A DNA stretch of 64,000 bases. Source: Adenanthera pavonina (taxonomy: Eukaryota > Streptophyta > Magnoliopsida > Fabales > Fabaceae). The translations under genes and the position numbers were made by a program. A model generated the notes under the pieces. The model was not told the DNA's origin, ran no database searches, and saw only the letters and a program-made list of their open reading frames with translations. Every line of letters begins with the position of its first letter. Positions within the stretch are counted from its first letter, which is position 1. Below, one piece after another: positions 21,125 through 35,532 of the stretch. The stretch covers positions 42,673,001 through 42,737,000 of the forward strand of contig JAIVEN010000002.1 of NCBI GenBank assembly GCA_026686845.1, given 5' to 3'.

Positions 21125-23405
21125 AAAACAACAGCAACAACATTAATCTTATCCCACTAAATAGAGTCGGCTACATGAATCATATGATGCTAATGGGCTC
21201 TATCAAACACTATCTCTTTAGATAAATAATTTATCAAGATGTCACATCTTATAACTTCTCTTAATATCCTTCTTGGCCTCTCTCTGCGTCTTTTAATACG
21301 ATTTCAAGCCATTTGATCAACTTTCCTTACTGGCTCCTCTTGTCTTCTTCTTTGTATATGCCCAAACCACCTTGAATGATTTTTCACCATTTTCTCCTCG
21401 ATAGGTACTACTCCGATTTTCCCTCGCATATAGTCATTTCGTATCTTATCCATTTTGGTATGATCACGCATTCATCTCAATATTCTCATATCTGGTACTC
21501 TTATTTTATGCTCTTACTGCCCTTTCAGAGCCCAACATTCACTACCATATAGCATTGCTGGCCTTATAGCGATTTGGCAAAATTTTTCTTTAAGTTTAGT
21601 AAGTACCTTACAATCACAAATAACTCCTGAAGCTTTTCTCTACTTTAACCACCCAGTTTGTATTTTATGCATAACACTCTCATCAATTTCACCATCATTT
21701 TGTAAAATCAACCTCAAATACTTAAACTTTGACACTTCTAGAATGATTTGCTCTCCAATTTGTATCCCTAAATTATTTCTAACTGGTCTCTTGTTAAATT
21801 TACAATGCATATATTCCATTTTACTTCTACTTAAGCGGAAGTCTTTTAATTCCAAAATAAGTCTCCATAACTCAACTTTAGACTTGACACCTTCTCTTAA
21901 GTAGTCAATTAAGACTATCATCCATGAAAAGCATACACTTAGGAAATTTCCTCCTGTATATATTTTGTTAATACATCCAAAACCAAGTCAAACAAATATG
22001 GATTCAAGGAAGATCCTTGATATAAACCGATCCTTATAGGAAAATCCTTTGTTTTACCTCCAAGAGTTCTTTCACTTGTTGTTGCCCCCTCATATATATC
22101 CTTTATGGCTTGAATATAAGCCACACCAACACATTTCTTCTCCATTGCTTTCCACAATACATCTCTTGGTACTCTAGGACAGGCTTTTTCCAAATCAATG
22201 AAAACCATAAGCAAGTCTCTCTCTTTACTCTAATATTTTTCAATCAAACCCCTTAATAAATAAATAGCCTCTGTTGTAAATCATCATGGCATGAATCCAA
22301 ATTGGTTTTCTAAAATATGAGACTCTTTTCTTAGTTTATGTTCAATCACTCCTTCCCAAAGTTTCATGGTATGACTCTTGAGTTTTATCCCCCAACACAA
22401 TTATGAATATCTCCCTTGTTCTATGGGCACTAAAGTACTATTTGTCCATTCTTCTAGCATTTTCTTTAACCTTAAAATCTCATTAAAAAGTTTAGTAAGT
22501 CACAAAGCCCCTTTCTCTCCTAAATACTTCCAAACTTCAATAAGAATACCATCAGGACAAATAACTTTACTATTATCCATTCTCTTAAGAGTTTCTTTTA
22601 CCTCTCTAACCCGGATCCTACAATAAAAACTCAAATTCAGTTCATCTTCGTAAGTTAAACTTTTTGTATCATTAATCATATCCAATCCATCATTGAAGAG
22701 CTTATAAAAGTAGTTCTCCCATCTTTCTTTCATATCATTATTAGTAACCAAAACTTTTCCTTCTTCATCCTTAATGCATCTTACTTTATCAAAATCTCTT
22801 GACTTTCTTTCTCTATCTTGACAATTTTGTAAATCTTGCATTCACTATTCTTTATTCCTAAATCTTGATAGAATTCATCAAAAGCTTTAGATCGAGTCTT
22901 GTTCACTGCTTTCTTAGTCTCCTTTCTAGCTAAGCGATAACTCTTTCACTTTTTCAAATAATTGCATAAGTGTAAGGCTTTGAAACACTCTTTTTTATAT
23001 TTAACTTTCTCTTACACACTCTCATTCCACCACTAAGACTCTTTATCTCTAGGTCCAAAACATTTGGATTTACCCAAGACTGCTTTAACGATATTCCTAA
23101 TCCATTTAACCATCTCATTTCACAAAATGTTAGCACTTCCTTACGAGTTCCAATTACCTTCCTCCATTACTTTTCTCATAAAGGTAAATTGTTACTCACC
23201 ATTTAGTTGCCACCATTTGATCTTAAGATTTAAAGCTTTTTGACTTTTCAATTTACGGTTCTTAACTAACACATCAAGAACCAAGATCCTATATTATGAA
23301 GTTAAGCTCTGATTAAGAATCACTTTGTAGTCTTTACAAACTCCTCTATCTGAGTTCGATCCTTATAAAAAAAAAAGTTAATTTGTGATCTTTGAACTCC
23401 ACTCT
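21125..23405 (-). mobile_element. RTE-type LINE, 5'-truncated, degraded
   Basis: Minus-strand fragments read as an RTE-clade non-LTR retrotransposon. They comprise the end of the endonuclease region (about 23400-23200), the linker with RERKSRDFDKVRCIKDEEGK and ERWENYFYKLFNDG, and then reverse transcriptase. RT motifs include FIDLEKACPRVPRDVLW, a GLYQGSSLNPYLFDLVLDVL block, and FKYLRLILQNDGEIDE. The catalytic FADD box is lost in a gap near 21930. Several stops and frameshifts interrupt it. The 3' end carries the RTE phrase read on the plus strand as TTAATCTTATCCCACTAAAT followed by GTCGGCTACATGAAT, and finishes in a short CAACAACA-type simple repeat. Most of the endonuclease and the 5' end are missing. 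Confidence 0.88.
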
Positions 23406-24469
23406 TATATGTGACTCAATGCTCCTCTAGTTTTTTAAAACAAATAATAAATATGAAAAAAAACAATGAATATCAAAATGAGCGATATTTTTTGTGTCAT
23501 TTTCTATATATGAATATATTACGAAGGATTCAATTTAATCTTCTTACATATCTAATCACTAGCTTTGCATCGAGTAGGAAAAAGGCGTACGGCCGAACAC
23601 CTTTTTAAGGTGACAAGCATTGAATTAATTATTACTTTGCACGTAAGAAATTCACATGCATGTGATACATACAGGATCTAATTACAGCTGGACTCAAGCC
23701 TGTAATTCATGCTCGTATATATGCATTTAGCTTGAAGTCTTATCATTGCACAAAGGAAGACAAACTTGAATCCATGAGTAGATAATCAGAAATCATGGAT
23801 GAGAAATGGACGAATATGACATTTAATAGTATTACTATGTTCCTTTTTCTTTATTTGACCGTGTTTAACAGCTTTTTAAATATGTTTTTAAATAGTAATA
23901 GAAATTATTTTCTTATTGTGAGAAGGAAATAGAAATTTCATTACTCCTCAAAAGTAGAAAGGAATACAAAATACTTTTAGTAGCAGAGTTAGATCCCAAA
24001 CTCAGAGAAGGGAAAAAAAAGAAAAAGAAAAAAGAAAATATTTTATACTTATCGAAAATTTTTTTTTTGCAGTATATTGTTTAAATAAAATATTTTCTTT
24101 AAAATTTTTATTAAGCTAAACAATATTAGTTCACTATATATTGATAAAAGTTTGAAAAATAAATAACATATTAAGAACTATTATTCATTTTAAATTAATA
24201 ATTTTATCATCCAAACTCTCATGCTATGATATAATTTTTTTCCACTCAGTGCTAATGTAATCCAGAATAAAGATACACAAAGAAAATAAATCTTTGTTCC
24301 ATCTCATAATAGTTCAGCAAACTCCAAAAAAAAAAATATTTCAAGCGTTGTAATATTGTTTGGGAGACCAAAACGTTGTATTATTTTGTTCTCTTTTCCC
24401 TTGTATGTGGTTATGCTGGTGACCATGTCTGCTTATTTCAATAGTCACTGGGTCTTTCAACAGAATTCT
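23406..24469. other. AT-rich spacer, nothing recognised
   Basis: A kilobase of low-complexity AT-rich DNA contains several A/T homopolymers (for example near 24011, 24058 and 24326). Open frames are short with no protein similarity I recognise. It separates the RTE LINE from the L1 relic. Confidence 0.4.
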
Positions 24470-24738
24470 CAATCTCATTCGAGACAACAATCTTTCAGAT
24501 TGCAAGTGATACACTCTCAATGCGAAGCATGAAAGGCAATAAAGGTTTTATGGCCATCAAGATTGATTTAAAACAAACCTATGATAGGCTTAATTGAGAA
24601 TTTGTGAGTAAATGCTTGGATGAGATTCAGTTACCAGTGTACTTGGGAAGTGTAATGGTGGCAAGGACCTTTTAGTCCTTTTAGAGATCCATCAAGGACC
24701 TTTTATTTCCTTATCTTTTTGTTCTTTGAATTGAGAAG
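24470..24738 (+). pseudogene. L1-type LINE reverse transcriptase, first fragment
   Basis: The plus strand encodes a degraded L1 reverse transcriptase. A segment near 24530-24620 reads GNKGFMAIKIDLKQTYDRLN, the conserved G-x-x-x-x-A-V-K-I-D-L-E-K-A-Y-D-R-L box. A piece near 24700 corresponds to the SPYLFVLCxE motif. The frame is cut at 24738 by a solo LTR and resumes at 27824 with KLVHIIQSEV. The roughly 100 residues normally between the two motifs are mostly deleted. Confidence 0.75.
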
Positions 24739-27700
24739 TGTAACACCTTATACTATGGTACATTTATCATGTATAGATCATTTTAGAGTTCAAATATGTT
24801 TGAAGAGAAGCTTGAATCAATTTAATTTCAAAAACAGAGTTTTCACAAATCTCAGGTACTGTTCATATTGTCATTTCCATTTTATCCAATGAATTTTAGA
24901 AATTCATAACTAAATCTAGAAAAATCATCTTGAAGTGATTCAAGTCTCTAAAAAAAGATAAAAAGATTCTATATGTGGAAACAATTGGGAACAGAGCAAA
25001 TAATTGGCCAAATTGTACAGTTTATTCCTTCAAAAAGTACTATAGGTTTGGTCATTTCTAAAAATTCTTGATTTTGGCAATAAATTTGAAAAATCATATT
25101 TCCTTCTATTCTGGACCATATCATGCATAATCTATGTCATTTGAAAGCTATATATGTCCATTTTCTATACATATTTTTTTATACATTTATTTCACTTACA
25201 CAGGGCGTGACATTAACTTAAATCGTAAAGGGTCTGAATTCAACTTTTATTAGAACAGTTTTGAGAAAACCTCCATATCTTCTATTATATAGCTCCAATT
25301 ACCTCTAAATTGATGTCATATGAAACTTAAAACATATACCTTTCTATAAATGTAAACCACTCAATTTTTGGAGCTTTGTACAATTTTATGTTATCTTTTG
25401 AAATTTTCAGTACCTAACTTTCAGTTTCCAGTTTTCCCAATCTTGCCCTGTTTTGAACCCCAATTTTGAAAATTCACCATGAATTGTACACTTATCCAAT
25501 TTAGGTGTTCATTAACTCTATGAAAGGCTTATTCCATCTAATATTTGACAATATAAATTGCTTAAGCTAATTGTCCTGTCCTACATGAATAGTACCTATG
25601 TACTCTCAGACTACTTAAGATGAGCCTTTCCATTCCTAATTTATCAAAATAAGCTTCATAACCTTTTCACATCAACATTCATTGCACCAATTCCATACAT
25701 AACATATCATCATACATTAAGAATCATAATAGCATAGAGATATAGACCACATGGCATATACATGATTTTTCATAATATCTCGAAAAATAAGTTCATGACT
25801 TGAACTTTTACATTAAGCATCTTTTTCTTCTCCTTCCCCCATAGTCACATGTCTCCCATGCGTGGCTTGACCCTAAACATGTTAGTCATTAGGAAAAAAG
25901 AGATTTAAAGAATCTCAATAGTATTAACCATTCATGCATTCATATTATCATATCTTCCATAGAAATGTCAATCAATTTCATTAAAAGATAACATGCCACG
26001 ATAATTTTATAAAAATTTCAGCAAAAGTTTCTCTTTATATTTTGGACATCCCAGGGTCACAAAACCTCTCATTCAACTCAACCAACATTCATAAACATCA
26101 TAAAATATGTAAACAAACAAGTGGCAAGTTATAGATGTCAATGCAAAATCATAAGACAATATAAAGCTAGAATTGGTAATATGCTACCTTTATGCTTCCT
26201 TTTTTCTTTCCTTTGAATTTTGTTTCTTCCAAACACTTCTCCAAGCTTTCTTAGGCTTCCTCAAACCTAAAAATATCATCAAACAACTACTCAAACTAAT
26301 GATTCCATGACTTTCTTCAAAAAGTGTTCATAAAACCCTAATTCATAAAAAATTCACCAAAAATTCATTCCTTACTCAAAAATGATGAGTAATACCTCTA
26401 TTCCATGTAATTTTTTGTGAAGAATCCAAATATAGCATCAAAATAACCAAATTCTATCTCTAGCTATGATTACTATTTATTCCAAAATAAGCTTCAAAAC
26501 CCTAGAAATTTCACTTTCATAATCTTATGCTTTTTCTTAATTTTATCACTTGCCTTAAGCTAATTCCATCACGAGGAATCCATTTTTGGCATTAATTTTA
26601 TGAAAAACTCACTCCTTCATAGACTTTCATACTGGCCAAAACTCATAGCACAAGGGGAGAAAAGGAAATTTCTTTGCAACTTACTTTATACTCATGAAAT
26701 CTTGCTTTTCTCAAAACCTTTCCATACTTTCTCATACTTTCTTGCAAAGAAACTCTTCCTTCCTCAAACCCTTAGCTTGGCTGAAATTCTAAGGGCAAGG
26801 GAGGAAGAAAAAGTCTCAAATAACCTACCACAAACTACTTGAAATCACAAGTTGGAGGTGGCTAGAACAATTACCTTACACTTGATCTTGGGTGGCTTCA
26901 AGTTCTCTTCCCTTTCTCCTTCTCTTTTCTCTCTTTCCTCACTTCCTTTCTTGTATTTTCTTTTTCTATTTTTTTTTGCTGGAATGTCATTCAGAATAGA
27001 TAGTAAAGAGAGGGATTATATGGCCTAATCACTCACTAATCAAGCACTTAACACTAATCACCTTTTTTTAGCCAAAAGTCAAGCATTCTTCAACAAGTTT
27101 TTGGCAAAAAATTCATAACTTCCTTAAGAAGTTTTGGGATAAAAATATGGTCAGCTGCTGGATGTCCAAAATGAGAGAAAAAATTGTCCAAATACTGCTC
27201 AATTTTTCCTAAACTAGGTAATTTTTAACTATACCGATAAAACCACTTTTTATAGTAATTTAACATTTTTGCGCTATAGGACTATTCCATATTTTTATTT
27301 ATGTTTCCTTAATTATCCTGTCCCAAATGGTATCTATGTGAAACTCATATCCTATCCCGATTACCTTTTAACTGTCCGTGGGGTCCATAATCTTTTTTTT
27401 CAATATTAAGTTACTTTTGGACACTCGACGCTGATTATTTCTTTATCCTTAATCATTAACCCTCAGTGCCATATACAATGGACTTCTCTTGTTAAGGACT
27501 TCATTCTGAGTGTAATTTTGCATATTTATAAAATTACCCCTGACCCACAATTAAATTATAATCTCTGAAACTTTCAAGTCATTAGGTATAATTTTTCCCA
27601 AACCAAAGACTTTTGCACTCTCATTCCGGGTGATTTTTATTGCCTTGGGACATGGATGTCATTTTTTATAATTCTTTAAAGGTAAAAATATAATTTCTCA

Positions 27701-27823
27701 TTTTCCATCTAACAGGAAAAAATGACCCATTTGCCCTATTTTACGTAAAACGGTGTCTACCTATTTTTACAAATTTTTTATGCATTTCTAGATATTGTAA
27801 CTTTATTGGGATGTTATAAGAAG
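24734..27823 (+). mobile_element. Solo LTR, family C copy 1
   Basis: A 3,080-base LTR at 24739-27818 starts TGTAACACCTTATAC and ends GGGATGTTATA. It is flanked by a perfect 5-bp duplication AGAAG (24734-24738 and 27819-27823). Removing the LTR and one duplication restores the L1 reading frame (ISPYLF-like, then EKLVHIIQ), which is independent proof of the insertion. It contains an A-rich/pyrimidine-rich gene-like stretch near 26900-26980 but no open frame. The TGTAACACC...GTGTTACA type of end is common in plant chromovirus gypsy LTRs. Confidence 0.9.
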
Positions 27824-28272
27824 TTAGTGCATATTATACAAAGTGAGGTTAAGGAAAGATCCTAGAAGCCAATTAGATTGCGAAGAAGGGGCCTCAATTA
27901 ACGCACTTAATTATTTTTCATTGGTGATAATATTCACAGAGGCTAGTATGGGTCAAGTTGAAGTTATTAACAGGTTCCTATGGTATGTTTTGTTTTGCTT
28001 CTGGACAAAAGGTGAATATAGCCAAGACAAAAGTTTTCTTTTTTCCTCATGAAATGTTCATTCTAGCAGGGCTACTGAAATTAGTGAAGTTTTCTTGTCA
28101 AAAAAGAAATTAGTGAAGATTTGGGGCTCTCTGACCTTGGGAAATATCTTATGGTTAAATTGCATCATGAGAGAGTTAAAAAAGAGACGTATGAACCTAT
28201 TTTAGACAATTAGGTCCCAACTTGCAAATTGGAAAGTAGGTTGTCTTTCTATTGCAGGCCATCATACTGTGG
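27824..28272 (+). pseudogene. L1-type LINE reverse transcriptase, second fragment
   Basis: This continues the L1 relic. KLVHIIQSEVKERS leads, through mutated text where FADDLVLFTEAS is expected, to EASMGQVEVINRFL, ASGQKVNIAKTKVFF, LGKYLMVKLHHERVKKETY and LANWKVGCLSIAG. These follow the usual order of the L1 RT thumb and post-RT region. The element is cut at 28272 by the outer family A solo LTR and resumes for about 40 bases at 47423. Confidence 0.78.
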
Positions 28273-30310
28273 TGTGACATCCTAAGGATTCCAACTAGAC
28301 TAGACTCCTGACACCCAAAGGATTTCATCATGAAACGATACAAGAGACAAGACAGCTAGGATAACAATGCTCATCGTGAAGAAGTTCAAGGCACCATGAT
28401 GAGGAATAATTTTGCATCAAGGAGAAGAGGGACTAGACTAACACAGTACCATGGCTGGGGTAAGGGTGCCATGATGCTAAAGCTATTACCATATTAGCTT
28501 TTTGCTGAAATTTTTGCTGAACTTCAGACACGTATAATTTCCTACCTGAACCTCTAATTGATGTGATTCCAAAGACCACAATTCACACAAAATACCCTTT
28601 AACTACAACCATAAACAGGTCCTCAAAACTCCTTTATATTGAGATTTTAGAGGCCAAGACCAAATTGGTCATGTTTTGACCAAAATTAGGTACTAACTCT
28701 TTACCAATTCCCAAACCACCAATCCTTAGGCTACCAAACCTGTTCTAACAAGTCTTACATGATTCAAGGACCTTGTTCTTGGAGGTTACATCTTAAGGAA
28801 ACCACTCCTTTAGAATTTACCCCTTTGAACCTCAACTTGACTTATGAGTTACATACCTATTTTCCACACAACTTACCCAAATCCCAAACTAACCACATAG
28901 AACATCTTAATACACTAAAATACACGTGGGAAGGCCATTCCCTCAGGATAAACAAGACATAGCTATGAATTTGTCATACATCCTATCACAACCAAGCAAG
29001 GCCAATTCATGGAACCAAAGAGTCCCAAACAATAAATCTCATCATAATCATACCAATATAACCACATAGAACATAACAAAACAACTACAACACATATAAG
29101 CATACATAGGGAAGTAGCCCCAAACAAGACCATACTATTGAATAGTTATGTAACGACCTACCCCAAAATACCCTACACATCACTCCAAATTGCGAAATTG
29201 CCAAACCAATCAAAAGAGGAAAAATCAGGGTGCAACATCGTGGCCACTACAATACCGTTGTGGCCTAAGTGCTCCTGAGTTGAAAAATTTTTGGAATAAA
29301 GGCGACTGGCACCATGGTGCCTATATTAGAATCCATATTAGCAAAATGCTGATTTTCCAGATGAACTTCTTATACGCACAACTTCATGCTCCGACCTCCA
29401 ATTGACCCAATTCCAACTTCTACCAGTCACTCTTATCCCAACCTAATCAAAGGTACCAATTTCACTCAATTACATCTCCGTATGGAGATTCTGGATGCTT
29501 GAAATTGAATTGGCCACTTTTTGGCCAAAATTCACAACTTACCACCTCCATTTGCACGAAAGGTAATTTGGTACCCAATGACCATTAACAAAGGTCCTAA
29601 CTCCCACAACTAACTTGTCTAGGGAGGTTTCACCCCAAAGAAATCACTCCTCTAGGATTTGACCCCCTGAACCTTGATTTCACAAAATGGGTTATACACC
29701 CAAAACACACATACTAGGCCCAAAACCCCCTTTTGGGCTCACATATAGCCATTTTGACACACACACCTACTCCAACAATAATGACCTATACCGGGGTCTA
29801 TATCGTCGGCACACACACACAACCATTCATAAACATAACCAAACCACATCATGATCAATATCATCATATGCATTCATCATCATTAACATATCATCTTTTC
29901 ATCACATTACATGTAGATAATACTCCCAGGACACTCATATGGGCACCAAACAATGACAACCTACTTGGCACAATATTACATAAACTAAATTACAAACTAC
30001 CAATTATTATTGAAATTCCTGAATGTGGAGAGGCCTATGATCTCTTAGTCTTCTCCAGACTAGTACCAGAGTCTTCACCTGAAATATTAGTCATGGTAGG
30101 GGGTGTGAGACAAAGTCTCAGTAATAAGACAAACACACAGATATAATAATATCATCCATACCACACATATATGCAAATGATGTAGTGCAATACCAAATAT
30201 TGTGGAATGCATGTCTCCCTTAACACAGCTAAAACCATGAGCTAACATTATCACAGGATATTTTGTATAGATAATTCCCTTCTAATAACTGGTAAAGACT
30301 AATTCTAGAA

Positions 30311-31807
30311 CATCATGTAACACCCCTCATGATATCTTTATTTGGCATTATGTTCAGGACTAAAGAAAACAGGACGAAGGAAGGCTCAAGTGGAGTCTGG
30401 AAGAGCTCCATGCCACGGTGAGAAGCAGGGCCGCCACGGTGAGAAGCATTCCAGTGGTGTGGTTTCAGCTGAATAAGGTGGAGCCACGGTGAGGTATGCT
30501 GAAGCCACGGTGAGATTCGGGATTTTTGTTTAAATCTGGATCATTTTGGACGAATAAAAAAGAAAGAAACGAAGGGAGTGACAGAGGAAACCGAGGGAGC
30601 TGAGCTAGGGTTCACTATTTTCAGCCATTGGGAGTGATTTTCAGACATCAAGAGCTTGGATTCAGGTTAGTAAGTGTTCTCTACTCCTCCCTCTCCATTT
30701 TCTTCGGTTGGAATTTGGGATTTTCGGTTGTGAGGTTGGATTTCCGATTTGGGATGAAATCCACAGATTGAAATGGATGAAATGGGGTTAATGAAGTATG
30801 TTTTAGTGTTCTTGTTGCTTGGGTGTGAGCGTTGAAGGGATTATATGTGTTTAGAGCTTAACCCTATATTATTTTTGGTTGAGAGTGTGAGGAATCCGAA
30901 GTGTAAGGGATTGTATGATGTGTGAATGGTCCCTAAGAGCTTAATGATGCATCAAAGGAGTGTTGGAACCTTGGGTTAGGCCTAAAGTGGTTGAATTATG
31001 CAATTTGGATGTTTGGTATATGTGGCTAATTGAGATATTGCGGTATTATGAAGGTTGTTTGGTTACCCGAGAGGGGTTCACGCTTGTTGGACAATTCAAG
31101 AAGTTCATGGAACTCACATGTGTGGTATTGACAACCTGAGGTAACGGAGTGTTTATTTGTTTGTATAGTACTGTATGGTAGTATGTACATTTGTATATAT
31201 ATGCATGTTTCTTTCATACCACGATATTGATATGTGTGTGTACTGTTTTCTATATATATAGTGGTATGCCTACCGCTAGATAATGATTTTGATGATTATG
31301 ATGATGATATTGGCATGGCATGACATAATGCATACATGACATTGAGATATGATGATGATGACTATATGATGATACATGAGCATCACCACATGACATTGTG
31401 AGATTGTGATATATGGTGGATTAGGTGGTGGTGATATGATATGTGATGATATAAAATATGATGATATGAGATATGATTAGGGAGGATAAGGTTAGGATCC
31501 ATGTCACTAAATCCTTCCCTATAGCCATAGAAGCCAAGTGGTAGTAGACTGCACCTTCCCTAAATCACCACCAATTCGAGGTGGTCTAGGGGAAGGAAAG
31601 CCACGGTCCGAGCACTAGTATAATCTTTGGCTGGGTTGCATTAGTGTAAGGTGAGCTTGGTAATATCCCGGAATCAGTCTTTACCGACTGTTGGAAGGGA
31701 GTTACCTATATGAAATATCCTATTATGACAATAGCCCGTGGTTCTAGCTGTGTACGAGGGAGACATGCATACCATTTATTTCACATTGCATTCATGAGTT
31801 GTATAAG

Positions 31808-31838
<31 letters not shown>

Positions 31839-32787
31839 GTTGTCCCTGGTTACTGAGACATTATCTCACACCCCTCTCCCATAAACTAACCTTTCAAGTG
31901 ATGGTTCTGGCACTAGTCCTGAGAAGTCGAAGGAGTAGTAGCGGACGTGGGAGCACTAGGTCTATGTAATATTTGTATATTGGATATGTATCTTGTGCCA
32001 AGTAGGATAGAAGGTTTTATAATGAATGGATATGGATATAGATTGTATGGATGTATGTATAGTTATATGTGGAAAAGAGGTTGATTGTGGTTATGTATGT
32101 GGTGTGTAAGTGTTATGCGTAAGGAGAGTTGGATTTGGGCTTGTTTGGTGTATTCTAAGGCCTATAGCCCATTTATTGAGTTAGGATTCCAAGGGATCAA
32201 ATCTCAGAGGAGTGGTTCCTTTGAGGTAAACCTCTTTAGACAAGTTAGTTTGGGGGTTTTGGACCAGTGTGGATGGTCTCTACGTGACCAGTTGCCTTTG
32301 GTGGCAATTGGAGGTGGTTAGTAGTGAGTTTTGGTCAAAAAGTGGGCAAAATGATGTCAGGGGTCCAGAATCTCCATACGGAGTTGGATTGAGGTGAAAG
32401 TGGTGTCTATGGTTATATTGGGACTAGACTGACTTGTAGGAGTTAGAATCAAGTCAATCGAAGGTCGGAGCATAAAGTTATGCACGTCAGAAGTTCACCC
32501 TGGAGTATAAAAGTTGCTGATATGAAATATCAGCATGGGGTGCCGTGACTTCAGAGTCCAGGCCGTGATGCCAATGAAGCCAGAAGCAATAGTGAAATAG
32601 GGGAGGCTGGAGCTGTGACGGTACTGTAGTGGCTGCAGCCCCAACCTCATTTTCTAGAATTTTTGAGTCCGTTTCCACTATTCTGAGATTATGAGAAGTT
32701 GTTTTAAGTTGTTGGGTTTGTGGTTGGTTGAGATTTGAAGTGTTTGGTCAAGTTTAAAGATTTCATAAGGAAGGGTGTTACACATCA
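30311..32787 (+). mobile_element. Solo LTR, family A copy 1 (nested)
   Basis: The LTR at 30316-32782 starts TGTAACACCCCTCATG and ends GGAAGGGTGTTACA, with a perfect 5-bp duplication CATCA (30311-30315 and 32783-32787). The uninterrupted homologue at 37830-37850 (AGAATATCACCAAACTCACC) shows the empty site. A (TG)14 microsatellite lies at 31811-31838. Confidence 0.92.
31811..31838 (+). repeat. (TG)14 microsatellite in solo LTR
   Basis: A pure TG run. The same place in the copy at 33009-35527 has a shorter run (near 34555-34568), so it expanded after insertion. Confidence 0.95.
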
Positions 32788-33003
32788 CCAAGCTCACCTT
32801 GCACTAGCACCTAGCCAAAGGTCATACTAATGCTTGGATCGTGGCTCTCCTTTCCCTAGAGCACCGCAAATTGGTAGTGATTTAGGAAAGATATCATATA
32901 TCATCATATCATATCTTATCATCATCACCCAATCCATCATTTCTCATAATGTTCATATGGTGATAATGTCCATGCCATGTCAATATGTGATAATCATCAT
33001 TAT

Positions 33004-35532
33004 CATATTGTAATAACCCTCATTATATTGTTCCTAACCTAGTCTTCAGCTGACCAAGTATAATTGGTATTGTGTACAGAACTGGAGGAAACAGGACAGA
33101 GGAAGGTTTAAATGGAGCCTGTAGAAGCTCTACGCCGCAGTGAGAAGCAGGGCCACTACTGTGAGAAGAGCTCCAGAATGATGTTTTGACTAAAAGTAAT
33201 AGTGCCATGGTTGGATTATCTAAAGCTATGGTGAGAGTCAAAAAATTGGTTTAAATCCGAATCATTTCAGTTAAACAGAAAAGAAAGAAATGGAGGGAGC
33301 GACAGAGGAGAACTGAGGGAGCATTGCTAGGGTTCAAGTTTTTCAGCCATTGGCAGTGTTTTTTGGCATCTAAGAGCTTAGATCTTCATTTGTAAGTGAT
33401 TCCTACTCCTCCCTCTCTATTTTCTTCTGTTTAAACCTGGGATTTTTCAGGTATAAGTTGGGATTTTAAATTTGGACCAAAATTCACCCATTAAAATGGA
33501 TGAAATGAGGTTAATAGAGTGTGATTTAGTGTGTGTGTGTGTGTGTGTGTGTTGCTTGGGTGTGAGTTTTAGAAGGAGTATGCTTGATTTGAGCTTAACC
33601 CTAGGTTGTTTTTGGTTAATGCTCTTGGGAATCTGAAGTGTATGGGGTTGAGTAGTGTTTGAATGGTCCCTAGGAGCTTAATGATGCATGAAAGTGGTGT
33701 TAGAACCCTGGGTTAGGCCTGATTGGTTGAATTATGGATTTTGGATATTTGGATTGTATGTTAATTGAGGAATTGTGATAATGTAAGATTATTTGGCTGA
33801 TTGAAGAAGACAAGTCATAGGGTTGGCGTTCAAGAAACCTCATAGAATCACGTGTGTGTGGTATTGACAACCTAAGGTAATCGGGTGTTTGTATTGTTTA
33901 TATTGTATATGTATATTATGTTAGTATATATGCATGTTTCTGTTCATACCACGATATGGATATGTGTGTGTATGGTTTTTTTATTGTGGTCTGCACACAG
34001 CTAGACACCTAGGATATAATGATTATGATAATGATTAGAGATGATGATGTTGATGTGACATGACATAATGCATGCATGACATTGTGACACATGATGATAA
34101 TGATGATTATATGATGATGTGATATAAGCATCACCACATGGCATTGTGAGATTGTGATATATGGTGGATTGGGTGGTGATGACAATATGATATACGATGA
34201 TATGATATGATATGTGATAAGGGAGGATAAGGACGGAATCCCTGCACCTAAATCACCTCCTATAGCTAGGAGGGAAAGGCGCGCAGTAGACTACTCCTTC
34301 CCTAAATCGCTATCAATTCATGGTAGGAAAGAAGAAGGAGAGTCAAGGTCCGAGCTCTAGTGTAACCTTTGGCTGGGTTGCATTAGTGTAAGGTGAGCTT
34401 AGTGATGTCCCGGAATCAGTCTTCACTGACTATTAGAAGGGAATCACCTATATGAAAATGTCCTGTTATGATGACAGCTTGTGGTTCTAGCTGTGTGCGA
34501 GGGAAACATGCATTTCATTTCACATTGTATTCATGAGATTGTATGAGTTATATGTATGTGTGTGTGTGGTTGTCCCCGGTTATTGAGACTTTGTCTCACA
34601 CACCTTTCCTATGAACTAACATTTCAGGTGAAGGTTCTGGTACTAGTCCTAAGAAGACAAAGGAGTAGTATCAGACGTGGGAATACTAGGTCTATGTAGT
34701 GTATGTGTATTTTGGATATGTATCTTGTGCCAAGTAGGATAGGTGGTTTGTAAGCTAAGTGGTGACTTGATGTTGTAATTGTAATGGATATGATATTGTT
34801 GGCATGTTATCAATGTGGTTTTGTGTTGTATTATGATGTATGTATGGTTTTAGATGTCAACGAGTCAGTATAGTTATGTATGTGAGCCCAAGGGTGTGTT
34901 ATGGGCCCATAACCTACTTTGTCAATTGGGTGCAAGGGGGTCAAATTTCAAGAGAGTGGTTCTTTTGAGGTGAAACCTCTTTGGATAAGTTGGTTTGATG
35001 GATTTGGACCTGTGCGAATGGTCTCGAATAGTTAAATTACCTTAGGTGACAAATGGAAGTTGTAAGTTGTGAGTTTTGGTCAAGAAGAGGCCAAAAGGGT
35101 GTCAAGTATCCAAAATCTCTATACAGAGATGGATTAAGATAAAATTGGTGTCCATGAATAGATTGAGACAAGATTGACTTGTAGGAGTTGGAATTAGGTC
35201 AATCGGAGGTTAGAGCATAAAGTTATACACGTCAGAAGTTCGCTCCGGAGGATGAATTTTATTGATATAGTATCAGCACAAGGGCATTGTGGCACTAGAA
35301 TTCCAGGCCACAGTGCCAGAGAAGCAATAGGCATCAGAGCCACAACAGTAATGTAGTGGGCACAACCCTGTGTACTGTTATGCTATTATGATGCTCCTCG
35401 AGATGTTTTGTGGCGTTTTCCACTGCTCGGTTGTTTTGAAAGGTGTATTTGAGATATTTGGATTGTGTTTGGTTAGTTTTTGAAGTTTTTTGTCAAATCA
35501 AGAGGTGTTTGGGAGTAAGGTATTATATATAT
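33004..35532 (+). mobile_element. Solo LTR, family A copy 2 (nested)
   Basis: The LTR at 33009-35527 starts TGTAATAACCCTCATT and ends GTAAGGTATTATA. Its flanks CATAT and TATAT agree at four of five bases. The homologous uninterrupted sequence at 38132-38150 (TTATCATATCATAAACATC) is the empty site. A second microsatellite, (TG)12, lies at 33529-33552. The LTR ends are more mutated than in copy 1, so this insertion may be older. Confidence 0.85.

Noticed and set aside
29733..30146. Open frame of 137 codons on the plus strand
   Set aside because: It lies within a minus-oriented family A LTR, is rich in Thr/His from repeated CA/AT words, and is not conserved in the homologous copy at 37590-37740.
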